Positions 35,208 through 44,726 of a stretch of 61,498 nt of DNA are shown here, in pieces. Each line of letters begins with the position of its first letter. The stretch's first letter is position 1. Made by a program: the position numbers and the translations under genes. The notes under the pieces were generated by a model. The model did not search any database. It was given only the letters and a program-made list of their open reading frames with translations, and was not told where the DNA came from. This DNA comes from Candidatus Melainabacteria bacterium (GTDB taxonomy: Bacteria > Cyanobacteriota > Vampirovibrionia > Obscuribacterales > Obscuribacteraceae): contig JACRFZ010000071.1 of NCBI GenBank assembly GCA_016212515.1, forward strand, positions 1 to 61,498. The letters are read 5' to 3'.

Positions 35208-36026
35208 CTATTTCAGATCTTCCATGATGGCATTTGCTTTCGGTGCTGTAAAAAGTTTGTAGCTCATGGTGCCGATCGCTGCTTCTGCTGCAACAAAAGC
35301 TGTTGCTCCTAGCATTAGCGCCTTGCCGGGAGTACCTGCTTTTGAGGCGGTCGCCGCTACAAAACCCAGACCGGCACTGGGAACATGCTGTTTCAAGTCG
35401 AGGGTAGGAGCATTGGCGAAGGCCTCTCCCAGCCCGGTACCGTTTCTTCTAGCGGAGTCTAGAACTTGTAGATCTTTGCGGCTGATGCCGTTGTTGTCCC
35501 AGATTAAGCTGTCTCTATTCAGTCCCTGCAAGTTATCGAAGTGTTTTTCCGCTGCATTCAAGGTGCCGCCCATAGTCAGCTTGAGGGCCAGGTTGTCCTT
35601 GCTCTCCGCCAGTTCCGTCCTGGTGATGAAGCCGTCGTGGTCGGTATCGATGTCATCGAATTTGTCGGTCAACCGACTGACAAGACTCTTTGTGTCGGTA
35701 GGGGTGAGGGCATTTATGCTCTGGTCGAGAATGTTTCCTAAACTTCGTCCCAATTTGCCCAGATCACGTCCGGCCTGTTCAACAGCAGGGGTCAGCTGCT
35801 CGGCGGCATCTTTCAGACCTGTTTCGACTGCTTTCTGAGCTTCCTGCGCAGCTTTGTCCAGCTCTTGCAGGGCTTCGTCTCCTTTGCGACCGGCATTATT
35901 AAGGTGTTGCCCGGTCTTTTCTCCGCGTTGCTGGAGTAGGTCAAGGATGGTGGCCGCGGAAAGTCCTTTTCCCTGGTTGTCATCTCCTGCAGATTTCTGG
36001 CAATCTGAAAAATTTTCACAACCCAT
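35208..36026 (-). CDS. EF-hand protein with coiled-coil N-terminus
   Basis: 272 residues; GAGG lies about 7-8 nt before the ATG. An Ala/Glu/Lys-rich helical region (about 45-105) precedes a textbook EF-hand loop DTDHDGFITRTE at 127-138. All calcium ligands are in place: Asp at positions 1, 3 and 5, Gly at 6, Ile at 8 and Glu at 12. A second, degenerate hand may lie at about 175-187 (WDNNGISRKDLQ). The C-terminus has Gly/Ala-rich hydrophobic stretches (GLGFVAATASKAG, ALMLGATAFVAAEAAIG). There is no signal peptide, so the protein is probably cytosolic or membrane-associated. Likely calcium-binding; the partner is unknown. Confidence 0.75.
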   Translation of the reverse strand: MGCENFSDCQKSAGDDNQGKGLSAATILDLLQQRGEKTGQHLNNAGRKGDEALQELDKAAQEAQKAVETGLKDAAEQLTPAVEQAGRDLGKLGRSLGNILDQSINALTPTDTKSLVSRLTDKFDDIDTDHDGFITRTELAESKDNLALKLTMGGTLNAAEKHFDNLQGLNRDSLIWDNNGISRKDLQVLDSARRNGTGLGEAFANAPTLDLKQHVPSAGLGFVAATASKAGTPGKALMLGATAFVAAEAAIGTMSYKLFTAPKANAIMEDLK

Positions 36027-36164
36027 ATGGACACCTCGAAAGAAACTATGGCATTAAGATAGGTGAGCTTTTTGGGGCTGGCAATTGGGGTAATTACGCT
36101 TCCGGCTAAGTTAGCGTAAACTCTAATCTGATGAGGTTTCTAAGTGCGTCGGGATGACCTGAAA

Positions 36165-36857
36165 ATGTCACAAAGTAAGCCGCCCATGAGGCGATTTGAG
36201 GTGTTTGCCGATTTCGACGGCACAATCACCACCAGAGACACTCTTGATGTAATTATGAAGGAATTGGCCGATCCTTCTTATTTTGTACTAGAGGAACAGT
36301 GGGTGCGCGGAGAAATCGGCTCTCGCGCCTGTCTGGAGAAGCAGGTTCCTTTGCTGCGGGGTGGCTGGCCGGCCATGGAAGAAATGTTGTCCGAAATGCG
36401 AATCGATCCTACTTTTCCTGATTTCACCGTCTGGCTCAAGGAGTTGGCAGTGCCACTGAAAGTGGTGAGCGACGGCATCGACAAAATTATTCTGCACATT
36501 CTTGAGAGAGCGGGCTTAATGCAGAATGGATTGATAGAGGCAGTGGTCAGCAATTGCTTAAAAGTGCAGGATGACGGGCGTCTCTCCATTGAATTTCCCA
36601 ATAGTCGCGCCGAGGCTGGTTGCTGGTCTGGTACCTGTAAGTGTTTTGCCCTGGGTAAGAGCGCGGCGGAGTCTGCCGAAAGCCTCTGTGTAGTTATTGG
36701 TGACGGACTTTCCGATCGCTGTTGGGCCAAGAACGCCGATATTCTTTTTGCGAAAGGGCGGCTATTGCACTATTGTCGAGAAAATCAAATCCCCTGCCAT
36801 CCTTTTCAGGATTTTAGAGATGTGCGAGCCGGTCTGGAAAAGTTGTTCGAACTCTGA
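36165..36857 (+). CDS. HAD-superfamily phosphatase, MtnX/phosphoserine-phosphatase-like
   Basis: About 230 residues from the ATG at 36165; a GTG at 36144 and an ATG at 36186 are alternatives. Motif I is FADFDGTITTRDTLD, with two catalytic Asp. Motif II Ser is in LKVVSDGID, and motif III/IV is VIGDGLSDRCWA. Overall pattern and length fit HAD subfamily IB enzymes such as MtnX of the methionine salvage pathway. No other methionine-salvage gene is nearby, so the substrate is open. It is a single gene, convergent with the giant TPR gene (28 nt between the ends). Confidence 0.85.
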   Translation: MSQSKPPMRRFEVFADFDGTITTRDTLDVIMKELADPSYFVLEEQWVRGEIGSRACLEKQVPLLRGGWPAMEEMLSEMRIDPTFPDFTVWLKELAVPLKVVSDGIDKIILHILERAGLMQNGLIEAVVSNCLKVQDDGRLSIEFPNSRAEAGCWSGTCKCFALGKSAAESAESLCVVIGDGLSDRCWAKNADILFAKGRLLHYCRENQIPCHPFQDFRDVRAGLEKLFEL

Positions 36858-36885
36858 GTCTGTGAGAGTACTTGCCAGAGTCTGT

Positions 36886-39800
36886 TCAGTGAGTTTGCTC
36901 GAGGGTCTTTTTCACTTCCATGACCGACCAGTCTCTTTTGTTTAGAGACTCGGCCTTGTTTAAGTCGGATAAGGCCTGCTCTTCCTTGCCGGTCAAATGA
37001 TTGATCAGTGCGCAGGCTGCATAATATAAGCTGTCGTTGGCTCCCAGTGCGACAGCTCTGGCGATGCTCTCCTTCGAGGCCTCCAGTTGTCCGGCTTTTG
37101 CCTGGGCCAGGGCCGAACTGCTCAGGGCCGCTGCCAGTTCCGGATCTCGACTGGAGCAGCGGCGCAAAGCGCTCAAGGCATCATCGTACTTGCCCTGTAG
37201 AATCAGGCATTGACCGAGATAGAGATGGGGCAGAGCCCATTGCGGAGATTTTCGCGCCAGGCGGTTGAGGATGATCTTACTCTCGCTCAGGCGGGCGCTA
37301 GATAGCAGGGTGATGGCTTCCTGCAGGGCCAGATCGTCGCTGTCGCCACTATTGGCCCGTGCCTGTTCCAGCCATTTGAGGGCGCTTTCGTAGTCCCCAA
37401 GTTGCCTCTGGCACTGGGCCACCCGTCGCATGGCCTCCTGGTCGGTTTTATCCAGCGCCACCACTTTCTGAAAGGCCTGGAGAGCCTCTTCGGTTCGGCC
37501 CAGTTCGAAATAGCAATTTCCCAACTCAAACCAGCCGTCGATCCACTTGGGTCTTTCAGCCAGGAGCGCTTCAGTGCGGCTCAGGGCTTTTGTTGGTTGG
37601 CCGATGGTCAACTCCGCTCTGATTGCTTCTACCTGCATGGGTAGGTCCTGGGGGCAGAGGCTCAGATATTTCTCCACTGTCTTCAGGGCCTCTCGAAAGT
37701 TTTTGCTGCGCGATTCCAGCTTGAATTTGGCTTTCAACGCGGCCGGATTGTCGGGCTCCAGGGCCATGGCTGAGGCGATGGCTTCAAAGGCTTTAGGCAT
37801 CTGGTCTTTTGCCCCGGCGTAAAAGGTCGCCAGGTCAAGATAACTTTGAATGCGCTTGGGTTCAAGCGCAATGGCCGCCTGGAATTTTTCCAGTGCCTCT
37901 TTGCGCCTGTTCAAGTGGTTCAGTGCGATGGCCTCGTTCGTAAGCATGAGCCTTGTGGGCTTGCCGAGTGTTTTGGCGGTTTCCAGATTGCGCAAAAGCC
38001 CCTGATAGTCTCCCATGGCTCCCAGGGTGCCGCCTCTATTGATGTATATTTCCTGCAATCTGCCTTCATGCTTGAGGGCGAGATTGTAATCAGCCAGGGC
38101 GCCTTTGTAGTCTTTGAGCATGAAGCGACAGTTGGCTCTGGCATAGTATGCTTCACGCCACTTGGGATTGGCGGCTAGAGCAAGATCGTAGTATTTAACC
38201 GCTTCCTTATAATTGTGCAGCGACTTAAAGCAATCGGCCAGGTTACTGAGGGCCGACCAGTTGTCGGCATCGATCTTCATGGCGCTGCGATAATCGCTGA
38301 TAGCCTTGTGTAGCTGATCTAGCCGCATAAAGGCCTGACCTCGCTCCACCAGTGCCGCAGCATTATTGGGATTTTTCTGAACAGCCTGAGTGAAACTTTC
38401 TATGGCCGCTTGCTCCTGCCCCAATTCGCTCAAGTAGAGTCCGCGCAGATAGAAGCAACGGGAATAGGTCTCCCGATCAAGCGTGGCATCATGTCTGGTT
38501 TTACTGAGATCAATATTGCTAAGAATGATTAGAGCCGTGTTGATATAGGCGAGCGCGGCTGTGGGCTCCTTCATGTCGCTCAGATAATGAGCTTTCAGTT
38601 CCAGAAGGTCGACGTTCTTGATGTCGAGCTTGAGGGCTTTGTCCAGCTCATTAAGTGCCTCTTCGTCCTTTTTCCTTGCCTTCAGAAGGCGCGCACGCGA
38701 GGCAAAAGTCTGCCAGTCATCAGGAAATTCACGGCTTATGGTGTCAACTGTTTGTTGCGCCTTGTCCAGTTTGTCGGCGGCCAGGTATATAGCCAGCTTT
38801 TGCCTCAGCACCAGGGCTTTCATAGCCGGTTCACGGGCCGGTACTGTGAGGGCGGCAAGAGCCCGCTCATAGTGTTTAAGGTTCAGTTCCGTATTGCTCA
38901 GGCAGAAGGCAATTTGGTTCTGGACATTTTTGTAGGTAATATCCTTTTGGGCTTTCAGTAAGAAGGCTTTCAAGTCTTGCTGTCTGCCCTGTCCGGCGTA
39001 AAGATCACTGAGGGCAAAGAGGGCTCTGGGATTTCCGGCTTGCGATTTCAGGGCAAGCTTGTAGTCTGCCAGGGCCAGTTCAATAAGACCGTGCTCTCTA
39101 GCCAGGTCGGCTCTCAGTAGATGTTCGTTGCCGTCCGAGAGTTTTACCGAAAATGCTTTATGTCTATCCTCTTCGGCTTTTTTCGGCTCGCCCAATTTGT
39201 CCAGTATGGCAGCGCGCTTCAAGTAGTTTTTCCAGTTGGCCGGATCGGCGTCGATGAGTTTGTTGAGATTGAGGAGGGTCTCATCGAAGGAGCTGTTCTT
39301 GAAGGCGATGCCCGCCTTCAGTTCCAGGGCGGCCAGATAATCGGGTTTGAGGGAAAGAGCCTGGTCGGCTGCTTCCAGAGCGGCTTTGTCGTTACCCGAG
39401 AGCAAGTCCAGCTCGGCTTTCTCCATGTAGAGCTGGGGCTGCTTTTGCTCCCTCAGCAGGGCTTGTTGGATAAGCTTCTGAGCTTCCTCCAGGCGTCCGG
39501 TGTCAATATAGTAAAGGGCCAGATCGGCGTAGCCTGAGTAATGATCCGGAAAGCGGGCAATCATCTGAGAGAAGGCTTCCTGTCCACGCTCCGGCTGCTT
39601 CAGACCGTGGTAGGCAAAGCCCTGCCATTCCAGTAAATGGCGATCCAGCTCCACATTTTTCTCTTTCAGAAACTCGATATCTGCTATGGTTCCTTCATAA
39701 TCTCTGTTGGCAAAACGGGCAGCCGCCCTCAGTTTGCGTGCCTCCAGGTCAGGACCATATTTGAGAGCCAGATCGGCTGCCTCTATGGCTTTTAATGGAT

Positions 39801-41265
39801 TGCCGGTACCCAGTTGGGCTTTGGCAATGAGGGTATAAATGGGCCCAGGCTTGGGTGCTTTCCTGGCGTATTTCTCCAGGTCATCTACGGCAGTCTTGAA
39901 GTCTCCCAGAGAAGCTCTGGCGGTGCCGCGCACCAGGTAGATCCAGTTTTCGCTATAGCCGTGTGCATGGAGAGTGTTTACATCTTTGATGGCCCGGTCA
40001 TACAAATTGAGTTCGAAGAGGGGCAACAGGCGTGCCGCCAGTTGCTCATCTGTTTCTTTCCCGGCAACCAGAGCGGCGTCATAGTCGTCCAGGCTTTCCT
40101 GGTAGCGTTTTCTTGTACAGTAAAAACGTGCGCGCAAGAGCCTGTAGCCGGGATTATTGCCACTGTATTTTATGGCGCTGGTGAAGGCTCTTTCCGCTTC
40201 GGCGTCTTTGTTCCTGGCGGCCAGGGCTGTACCCAAAAGGAGCTGGGAAGAGGCGTCCGTTGGTTGGAGGCGACAGGCTCTTTGCGCCGGTACAAGTAAC
40301 TCTTCGTAGCGTTTTTGCAGGGCCAGGATGGAGGCCTCACCCTTGAAGACGTGGAAATCCTGAGGCGTCTGAGTTTGCAGATATTTGTAGTCGGCCAGGG
40401 CTTCGTCGTAGTGCTTGAGTTTGAAGAGCAGGTCTGCCTTGAAAAGGCGCAGTTTGCTGTTGTCCGGATAGGCGCTGACGGCCTGCCTGAGCTCGGTCAG
40501 CCCGGTCTCAGTCTTGTTGCCGGCCAGCCGACAGAGGGCTCGGTGGTAGATAGCTTGCGCATCGCCGGGAGCAATGGCCAGGGCTCGGTCATAAAAAGCC
40601 ATGGCCTGGCTGAAATGCTCTTGCACCCGCTCCAGATTACCCCTGGCTACCCAGGTTTGCGCTGTAACCTGGGGGCTGGCGCAGAGTTCGGCAAAGAGTT
40701 CGGATGCTTCTTTGTAGCGCTTTGTGGCGGCCAGGCATTCGGCCTGCATCAAGTGGAAGCTGTAGTCAGGTTTGTATCCAAGGCTGACTGCCAATTGACC
40801 GTACTTGAGAGATTTCTCGAAGTCGTCGATGTGATAGGCACTACTGGCTGCCAGAATCGCCGGAAAGTGATCGGCCGGAAACCCGGAAGCGGCCATTTCC
40901 AGCTCGGGTAGTGCTTCGTCGTAGTGCTTCATTTCATATAGACAAGCCCCTCTCACCAGGGCTACCCGGGGGCTGTCGGGCGCTACCTGTTTGGCCCGGT
41001 CAAAGTCTTGCAGAGCTTTCTCTCGCTGTTTCAGCTTTACGTAGGCCACACCCCTCTTCACCAGGGCTTCCACATTGTTTTTATCGCCACTCACAACCCG
41101 GCTCAAAAGCATTACGGCTGTCTGGTAATCGCCTTTGTCGAAACTTTCACTCGCTTCCTTGAGAGGATTGTCAAAGGACGGCAAGACGCGCCCGGGCAGG
41201 CAAAAAGCTGGTGTGACGCTGAGGCTTAGCGCCAGAAGCAGGACGATTGGCTTGGGAAAGGACAT
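36886..41265 (-). CDS. Giant secreted TPR protein
   Basis: About 1,459 residues. The ATG at 41265 gives a signal peptide (PIVLLLALSLSVTPAFC); the frame continues to a TTG at 41316 that I reject. Almost the whole mature protein is tetratricopeptide repeats, well over 30 units of 34 residues, with typical signatures such as EALVKRGVAYVKLKQREKAL and AYYARANCRFMLKDYKGAL. There is no catalytic or anchoring domain. Such proteins act as periplasmic or surface scaffolds. The ribosome site is weak. It sits 93 nt downstream of the trypsin-like protease gene on the same strand. Confidence 0.85.
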   Translation of the reverse strand: MSFPKPIVLLLALSLSVTPAFCLPGRVLPSFDNPLKEASESFDKGDYQTAVMLLSRVVSGDKNNVEALVKRGVAYVKLKQREKALQDFDRAKQVAPDSPRVALVRGACLYEMKHYDEALPELEMAASGFPADHFPAILAASSAYHIDDFEKSLKYGQLAVSLGYKPDYSFHLMQAECLAATKRYKEASELFAELCASPQVTAQTWVARGNLERVQEHFSQAMAFYDRALAIAPGDAQAIYHRALCRLAGNKTETGLTELRQAVSAYPDNSKLRLFKADLLFKLKHYDEALADYKYLQTQTPQDFHVFKGEASILALQKRYEELLVPAQRACRLQPTDASSQLLLGTALAARNKDAEAERAFTSAIKYSGNNPGYRLLRARFYCTRKRYQESLDDYDAALVAGKETDEQLAARLLPLFELNLYDRAIKDVNTLHAHGYSENWIYLVRGTARASLGDFKTAVDDLEKYARKAPKPGPIYTLIAKAQLGTGNPLKAIEAADLALKYGPDLEARKLRAAARFANRDYEGTIADIEFLKEKNVELDRHLLEWQGFAYHGLKQPERGQEAFSQMIARFPDHYSGYADLALYYIDTGRLEEAQKLIQQALLREQKQPQLYMEKAELDLLSGNDKAALEAADQALSLKPDYLAALELKAGIAFKNSSFDETLLNLNKLIDADPANWKNYLKRAAILDKLGEPKKAEEDRHKAFSVKLSDGNEHLLRADLAREHGLIELALADYKLALKSQAGNPRALFALSDLYAGQGRQQDLKAFLLKAQKDITYKNVQNQIAFCLSNTELNLKHYERALAALTVPAREPAMKALVLRQKLAIYLAADKLDKAQQTVDTISREFPDDWQTFASRARLLKARKKDEEALNELDKALKLDIKNVDLLELKAHYLSDMKEPTAALAYINTALIILSNIDLSKTRHDATLDRETYSRCFYLRGLYLSELGQEQAAIESFTQAVQKNPNNAAALVERGQAFMRLDQLHKAISDYRSAMKIDADNWSALSNLADCFKSLHNYKEAVKYYDLALAANPKWREAYYARANCRFMLKDYKGALADYNLALKHEGRLQEIYINRGGTLGAMGDYQGLLRNLETAKTLGKPTRLMLTNEAIALNHLNRRKEALEKFQAAIALEPKRIQSYLDLATFYAGAKDQMPKAFEAIASAMALEPDNPAALKAKFKLESRSKNFREALKTVEKYLSLCPQDLPMQVEAIRAELTIGQPTKALSRTEALLAERPKWIDGWFELGNCYFELGRTEEALQAFQKVVALDKTDQEAMRRVAQCQRQLGDYESALKWLEQARANSGDSDDLALQEAITLLSSARLSESKIILNRLARKSPQWALPHLYLGQCLILQGKYDDALSALRRCSSRDPELAAALSSSALAQAKAGQLEASKESIARAVALGANDSLYYAACALINHLTGKEEQALSDLNKAESLNKRDWSVMEVKKTLEQTH

Positions 41266-41358
41266 CTTAATGAAGATTGCAAAGGGAGCACGGAGCGGGC
41301 TGATCGGTTTCTCCAACTGTTTGGAGGAATTCCGAGTGGAACAATCTGCTATTTTAGC

Positions 41359-42243
41359 TCAGTCTGTCAATTTCTTCACTTCTTGCGCCGTCACCGGTGT
41401 GATCAGGGTTCTGGCCATGTCGTCAGCCATGTCTACTACCCCGAATGCCTTTGGCTTTTCCCCTTCAGCTTTGCTGAGCGGTAGTTGATAAGCCGGCGCG
41501 CCGCTGTAACCTCTGATGCCGCGCATGTCAAACATGTCGAGCCGGCGGTCTGGATTGTCATTGGGCGGCAATTTGTCTGCCCTCAGTTTGGTCACGGCGT
41601 CCTGTCTGCTAATTTGCGAGTTGAAAGTGCCCTCCGAGGTGTAGAAAGCGCCTGTTCCATATGGTTGACCTATGGTTACCGCCCGCTCACTTTCCTTGAA
41701 AGTGACTGGTGTATCCACGAACTCAATCGGTTTGCAAATTTGGGCGGTCTTATCGCCGGTGGCAATTTCCACCACCGCCAGATCTTTTCCCGGATCCGCC
41801 TTGTAAGCTTTAGCATCGTATATGGTGCCATCATGGGTGACTACCTTTATTTCGTCTAGCTTGTAGGTTTGCTTTGTATGTTCGGAGACCACATGATTGT
41901 CCGTAAGAATCTTGCAGGTGTTTTCTTCCGCCTTGACCATGGCGCCTGTACCGCCGCCCAGAACCGTGCCGTCGCGTTTCAATTGGAAATGCACAGTGGA
42001 AGGTCGAGCCTGGTTGTAGAGACTAAGTAGATCGAGATTGTTCTCGGTCTGGGCGCCGACTTCGCTCAGGTCCTTATAGCTGCAGCCGATGTCCATCTGT
42101 CCGGCTTCCATCACCGGCAGTTGTTTGTGCCCCGGTTGCGGATCGCATTCTTGTCCGGCTAGATTTCTTGCTAAGTCGGCCTGAGAGCGAATTAGCTTTT
42201 GATCTTTGTCTTTAGATTCGGCCCCTGATTCGAGTTCAGCCAA
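41359..42243 (-). CDS. Trypsin-like serine protease (S1/HtrA-like core)
   Basis: 294 residues from a TTG with GGAG 9 nt upstream; the next ATG would remove 44 residues. The protease core carries a full triad: His117 (ILTDNHVVS), Asp154 (GKDLAVVEI) and Ser247 in RGYSGAPAYQ, a variant of GNSGGP. There is no PDZ domain, no signal peptide and no membrane helix, so unlike HtrA/DegP it may be cytosolic, unless it is exported another way. The polar first 60 residues are of low complexity. Substrate unknown; the GYSGAP variant may affect the oxyanion turn. Confidence 0.78.
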   Translation of the reverse strand: MAELESGAESKDKDQKLIRSQADLARNLAGQECDPQPGHKQLPVMEAGQMDIGCSYKDLSEVGAQTENNLDLLSLYNQARPSTVHFQLKRDGTVLGGGTGAMVKAEENTCKILTDNHVVSEHTKQTYKLDEIKVVTHDGTIYDAKAYKADPGKDLAVVEIATGDKTAQICKPIEFVDTPVTFKESERAVTIGQPYGTGAFYTSEGTFNSQISRQDAVTKLRADKLPPNDNPDRRLDMFDMRGIRGYSGAPAYQLPLSKAEGEKPKAFGVVDMADDMARTLITPVTAQEVKKLTD

Positions 42244-42438
42244 TTTGCTTGTCTCCAGGCTAAAAGTTCTTCGCTGGTGGATAATGCCGCAAGAAAATGG
42301 CTCTTCAATCGAAGCTTGGGCTAAAGCTAGCAGTGTTTACGTGAAAGTTTCGTAAATTTGCAGTTGTGAAGGCTGGCTACAGTGGGACAAGTACGAAGCT
42401 TTCCGCGCAGAATCCTACTGGCTGGGAATAGCCGAACT

Positions 42439-44013
42439 CTACAGAAGATCCGATTCTTTCAAAAGAGATTTAAACTCTCTGCGAATTTTATGGATACTGG
42501 TGGAGCTTCGTTCTACCGCCTGCCACTTGCCCGACTCGGCGGCCGACTCCAGAGTTTCCAGTTCCTGCTTGAGATGCTCCAGCACGCTTGCCGTGGCTGA
42601 GGGATCATTGGTGTGCTTGCCCAGCTTGTTGAGGCGATCGACTATGCCACGTAGCCTTTCTATGCGCATTTCCAGTGGTTCTGCGGAGGATGCGGATGGC
42701 GATGCGGCTCTCTCTCCGGGAGTTCCTTCGCGTTTATTTGCGGAAGAGTAGTTTGTTGCCTGCAGGATTTGCCTTTGTGAGGTTGTAAAATTGGCGGCTG
42801 CGTTCTCGGCCTCTTTGATTTTGTAGTACTTGCGTGGTTTTGCCCACAAATCGAGGGGGCTGTCCGGCGCGGTTCTGTCGAAAATTTCCTCGGGGTCTAC
42901 AAGTCTCGGTGTGTTTGTGCTGTAGGGGTGCGCGGCAATTTTTTCTGTCTGTCCCATGATTATCGACTCCACCGAGTCAGCACTATTGCCCGGGTTTCTT
43001 GTATGGAAGTCTTTGCGAAAAGTGGTTCGGGCCGCGGCCTGGGGTTTGGCTGCCGGCGGTGATTTGGAAGAGGACGGATACTCAGTCGGCATTTCCTTCT
43101 TCTTCGCTTGCACTGCTTTTGTCCCGGGCTGGCTCCTGGAGGTCTGGTTTGTCGAGGGTTGTGCTAACTGTCTCTGGGTTTGCTTTTGTTGGAGAGTTCT
43201 TTGCACCAGTCCTGTTTCCAGACCGATCAACTCCAGGTACTTATTCACTTCACCGCCGTTGTTCTCCAGGAAGGCATTCAGGGCCGATTCAATATATTTG
43301 TTGGCTGCACTTTTGGCTTTCCAGCCGGAAATGGCGCTTTCCTTTGCTGCTTGAGCGAGAGTCGTACCTGTAGTTCGGGCCGCTTCCATGAGCCTGGTCA
43401 GGTCCTTCTTATTACTCTGACCAGGTCCTATCAGTAGGGCTCGCGGAAACTCGGAGGGATCAAAGACCACCTGGGAGACGGTGAAGCTTAGAAAAACCAG
43501 CCCGGCCTCTGCCTGGGCGGTAGCTTCTTCGTCGTCGGCGGCGGCCATTGCTTCGATGGCATTTTGCAGATATTGTGTGGAACGGCCAAGCCTCTCCTGG
43601 GCTTCTTTCGGTACGTCAAGGTTACGATACTCAACCAGTTGTTTGAACTGGCAGAGCGCTTCTGAGAGCCTGGCAATGGACTCCCGGGGTTGGCTATCGA
43701 TGTCTATCAGTTTCTCCGTCTTGTTGGGACCGGGGCTGTTGTCGTGAAAGTGTGCTATTTCCAGGTGCAGAAGACCACGGACGGCAATGGTCATGGCCTC
43801 CTCCAGGTCATCTTGTTCAAGGGCCGCCATGGCCTTGATGTAGGCTCTTTGCCCCTTGGCAGTGCGCATTTTGGAAAGATTGGCGAAGCGCCCTTCCGGT
43901 GCTAAAGCCAGTTTTGCGCTTAACTTGTCGGCCAGTTCTCGCATCAGTTCCGCTACGCGCTTGCGCAGGCGCTTCTCTTCTCTGTTGCCGTCCAGTCTTT
44001 CCATAAAGTCCAT
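42439..44013 (-). CDS. Helical protein of unknown function, translationally coupled
   Basis: 524 residues. The N-terminal half (1-275) is alpha-helical, with TPR-like stretches (RAYIKAMAALEQDDLEEAMTI). A long Ser/Pro/Gln/Lys-rich disordered region (about 285-430) connects to a C-terminal helical domain (450-524, LRGIVDRLNKLGKH). There is no signal peptide. It starts in the TAATG that ends the upstream gene (1-nt overlap), with GGAG 8 nt before the ATG. The two products probably act together; no family is recognised. Confidence 0.65.
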   Translation of the reverse strand: MDFMERLDGNREEKRLRKRVAELMRELADKLSAKLALAPEGRFANLSKMRTAKGQRAYIKAMAALEQDDLEEAMTIAVRGLLHLEIAHFHDNSPGPNKTEKLIDIDSQPRESIARLSEALCQFKQLVEYRNLDVPKEAQERLGRSTQYLQNAIEAMAAADDEEATAQAEAGLVFLSFTVSQVVFDPSEFPRALLIGPGQSNKKDLTRLMEAARTTGTTLAQAAKESAISGWKAKSAANKYIESALNAFLENNGGEVNKYLELIGLETGLVQRTLQQKQTQRQLAQPSTNQTSRSQPGTKAVQAKKKEMPTEYPSSSKSPPAAKPQAAARTTFRKDFHTRNPGNSADSVESIIMGQTEKIAAHPYSTNTPRLVDPEEIFDRTAPDSPLDLWAKPRKYYKIKEAENAAANFTTSQRQILQATNYSSANKREGTPGERAASPSASSAEPLEMRIERLRGIVDRLNKLGKHTNDPSATASVLEHLKQELETLESAAESGKWQAVERSSTSIHKIRREFKSLLKESDLL

Positions 44014-44441
44014 TAGCCTTGCTCCTCAGTGACTGCAAGGCTTTCGTAAACTCCATTCAATTCGGTTTTTAAGTCATTCATGAGGCTGGAGATTTCATGT
44101 TTCACCGACTCTCTGGTGGGCACCAGGTCTAGAAAAACGTCTTCCCCTAGATGATGCTCGGTGAATTCCGCGTCCAGGATGTTGCGGGCAAAATCTGTGT
44201 AGAACCAGGCGGCGGCTGCCTCTCTTTCGGCTTTTGGGAAGTCCTCCAGGGCAAGAAATTGAACGGCTTCTTTCAAAGCAGCCTGGGCATTATCCCTTGA
44301 GACTTCCACCAGTTCGCTGCGATGATAAGCCGAGGCCGCTTCGTGCTCTTTGTCGATTTCATCGAGGTTTTCCTCAATCAATGCCATTATGCGCACGAGT
44401 TCGGTTCGGTTAGGGTTTCGGCTCTTCTTGGGCTGCTTCAC
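44013..44441 (-). CDS. Small acidic helical protein, first gene of a coupled pair
   Basis: 142 residues from a GTG with AGAGGA 5 nt upstream. Helical throughout, rich in Glu and Ala (MALIEENLDEIDKEHEAASA, ALEDFPKAEREAAAAWFYTD). The stop overlaps the start of the 524-residue helical protein. The second gene also has a helical N-terminal region with paired acidic helices, so the two may form a complex. Function unknown. Confidence 0.62.
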   Translation of the reverse strand: MKQPKKSRNPNRTELVRIMALIEENLDEIDKEHEAASAYHRSELVEVSRDNAQAALKEAVQFLALEDFPKAEREAAAAWFYTDFARNILDAEFTEHHLGEDVFLDLVPTRESVKHEISSLMNDLKTELNGVYESLAVTEEQG

Positions 44442-44726
44442 TGCTATCCTCTGGGTCTACACTTCATATTATGCCCGTCTCTTCTCAAAGCAAGAATTCG
44501 GCCTTAATTTTGGTAGAACCGATGTCGAAATTTTGATTGAAAGTGGCCTGCAATAGCTCATTTTGATGTTCAAGGCAGCCTGAAATGCCGCTATGTGGTG
44601 GATTCTTGTTCAATCCTCAAGAGGTGCCGGGCTCGGCACGCCAAATGTGGAAAAAATGGTCAAACGGAATTTACTGAGGTATCATGGTTTCCTGAATAGT
44701 TGCGAGCATCACTAGGAGATCTCCTG
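44442..44726. other. Divergent intergenic region with palindromic ribosome site
   Basis: 285 nt between divergent genes. The last part holds AGGAGATCTCCT (44714-44725), a perfect 12-bp palindrome that contains the ribosome site of the next gene and ends 1 nt before its ATG. I cannot assign promoters. Confidence 0.45.
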
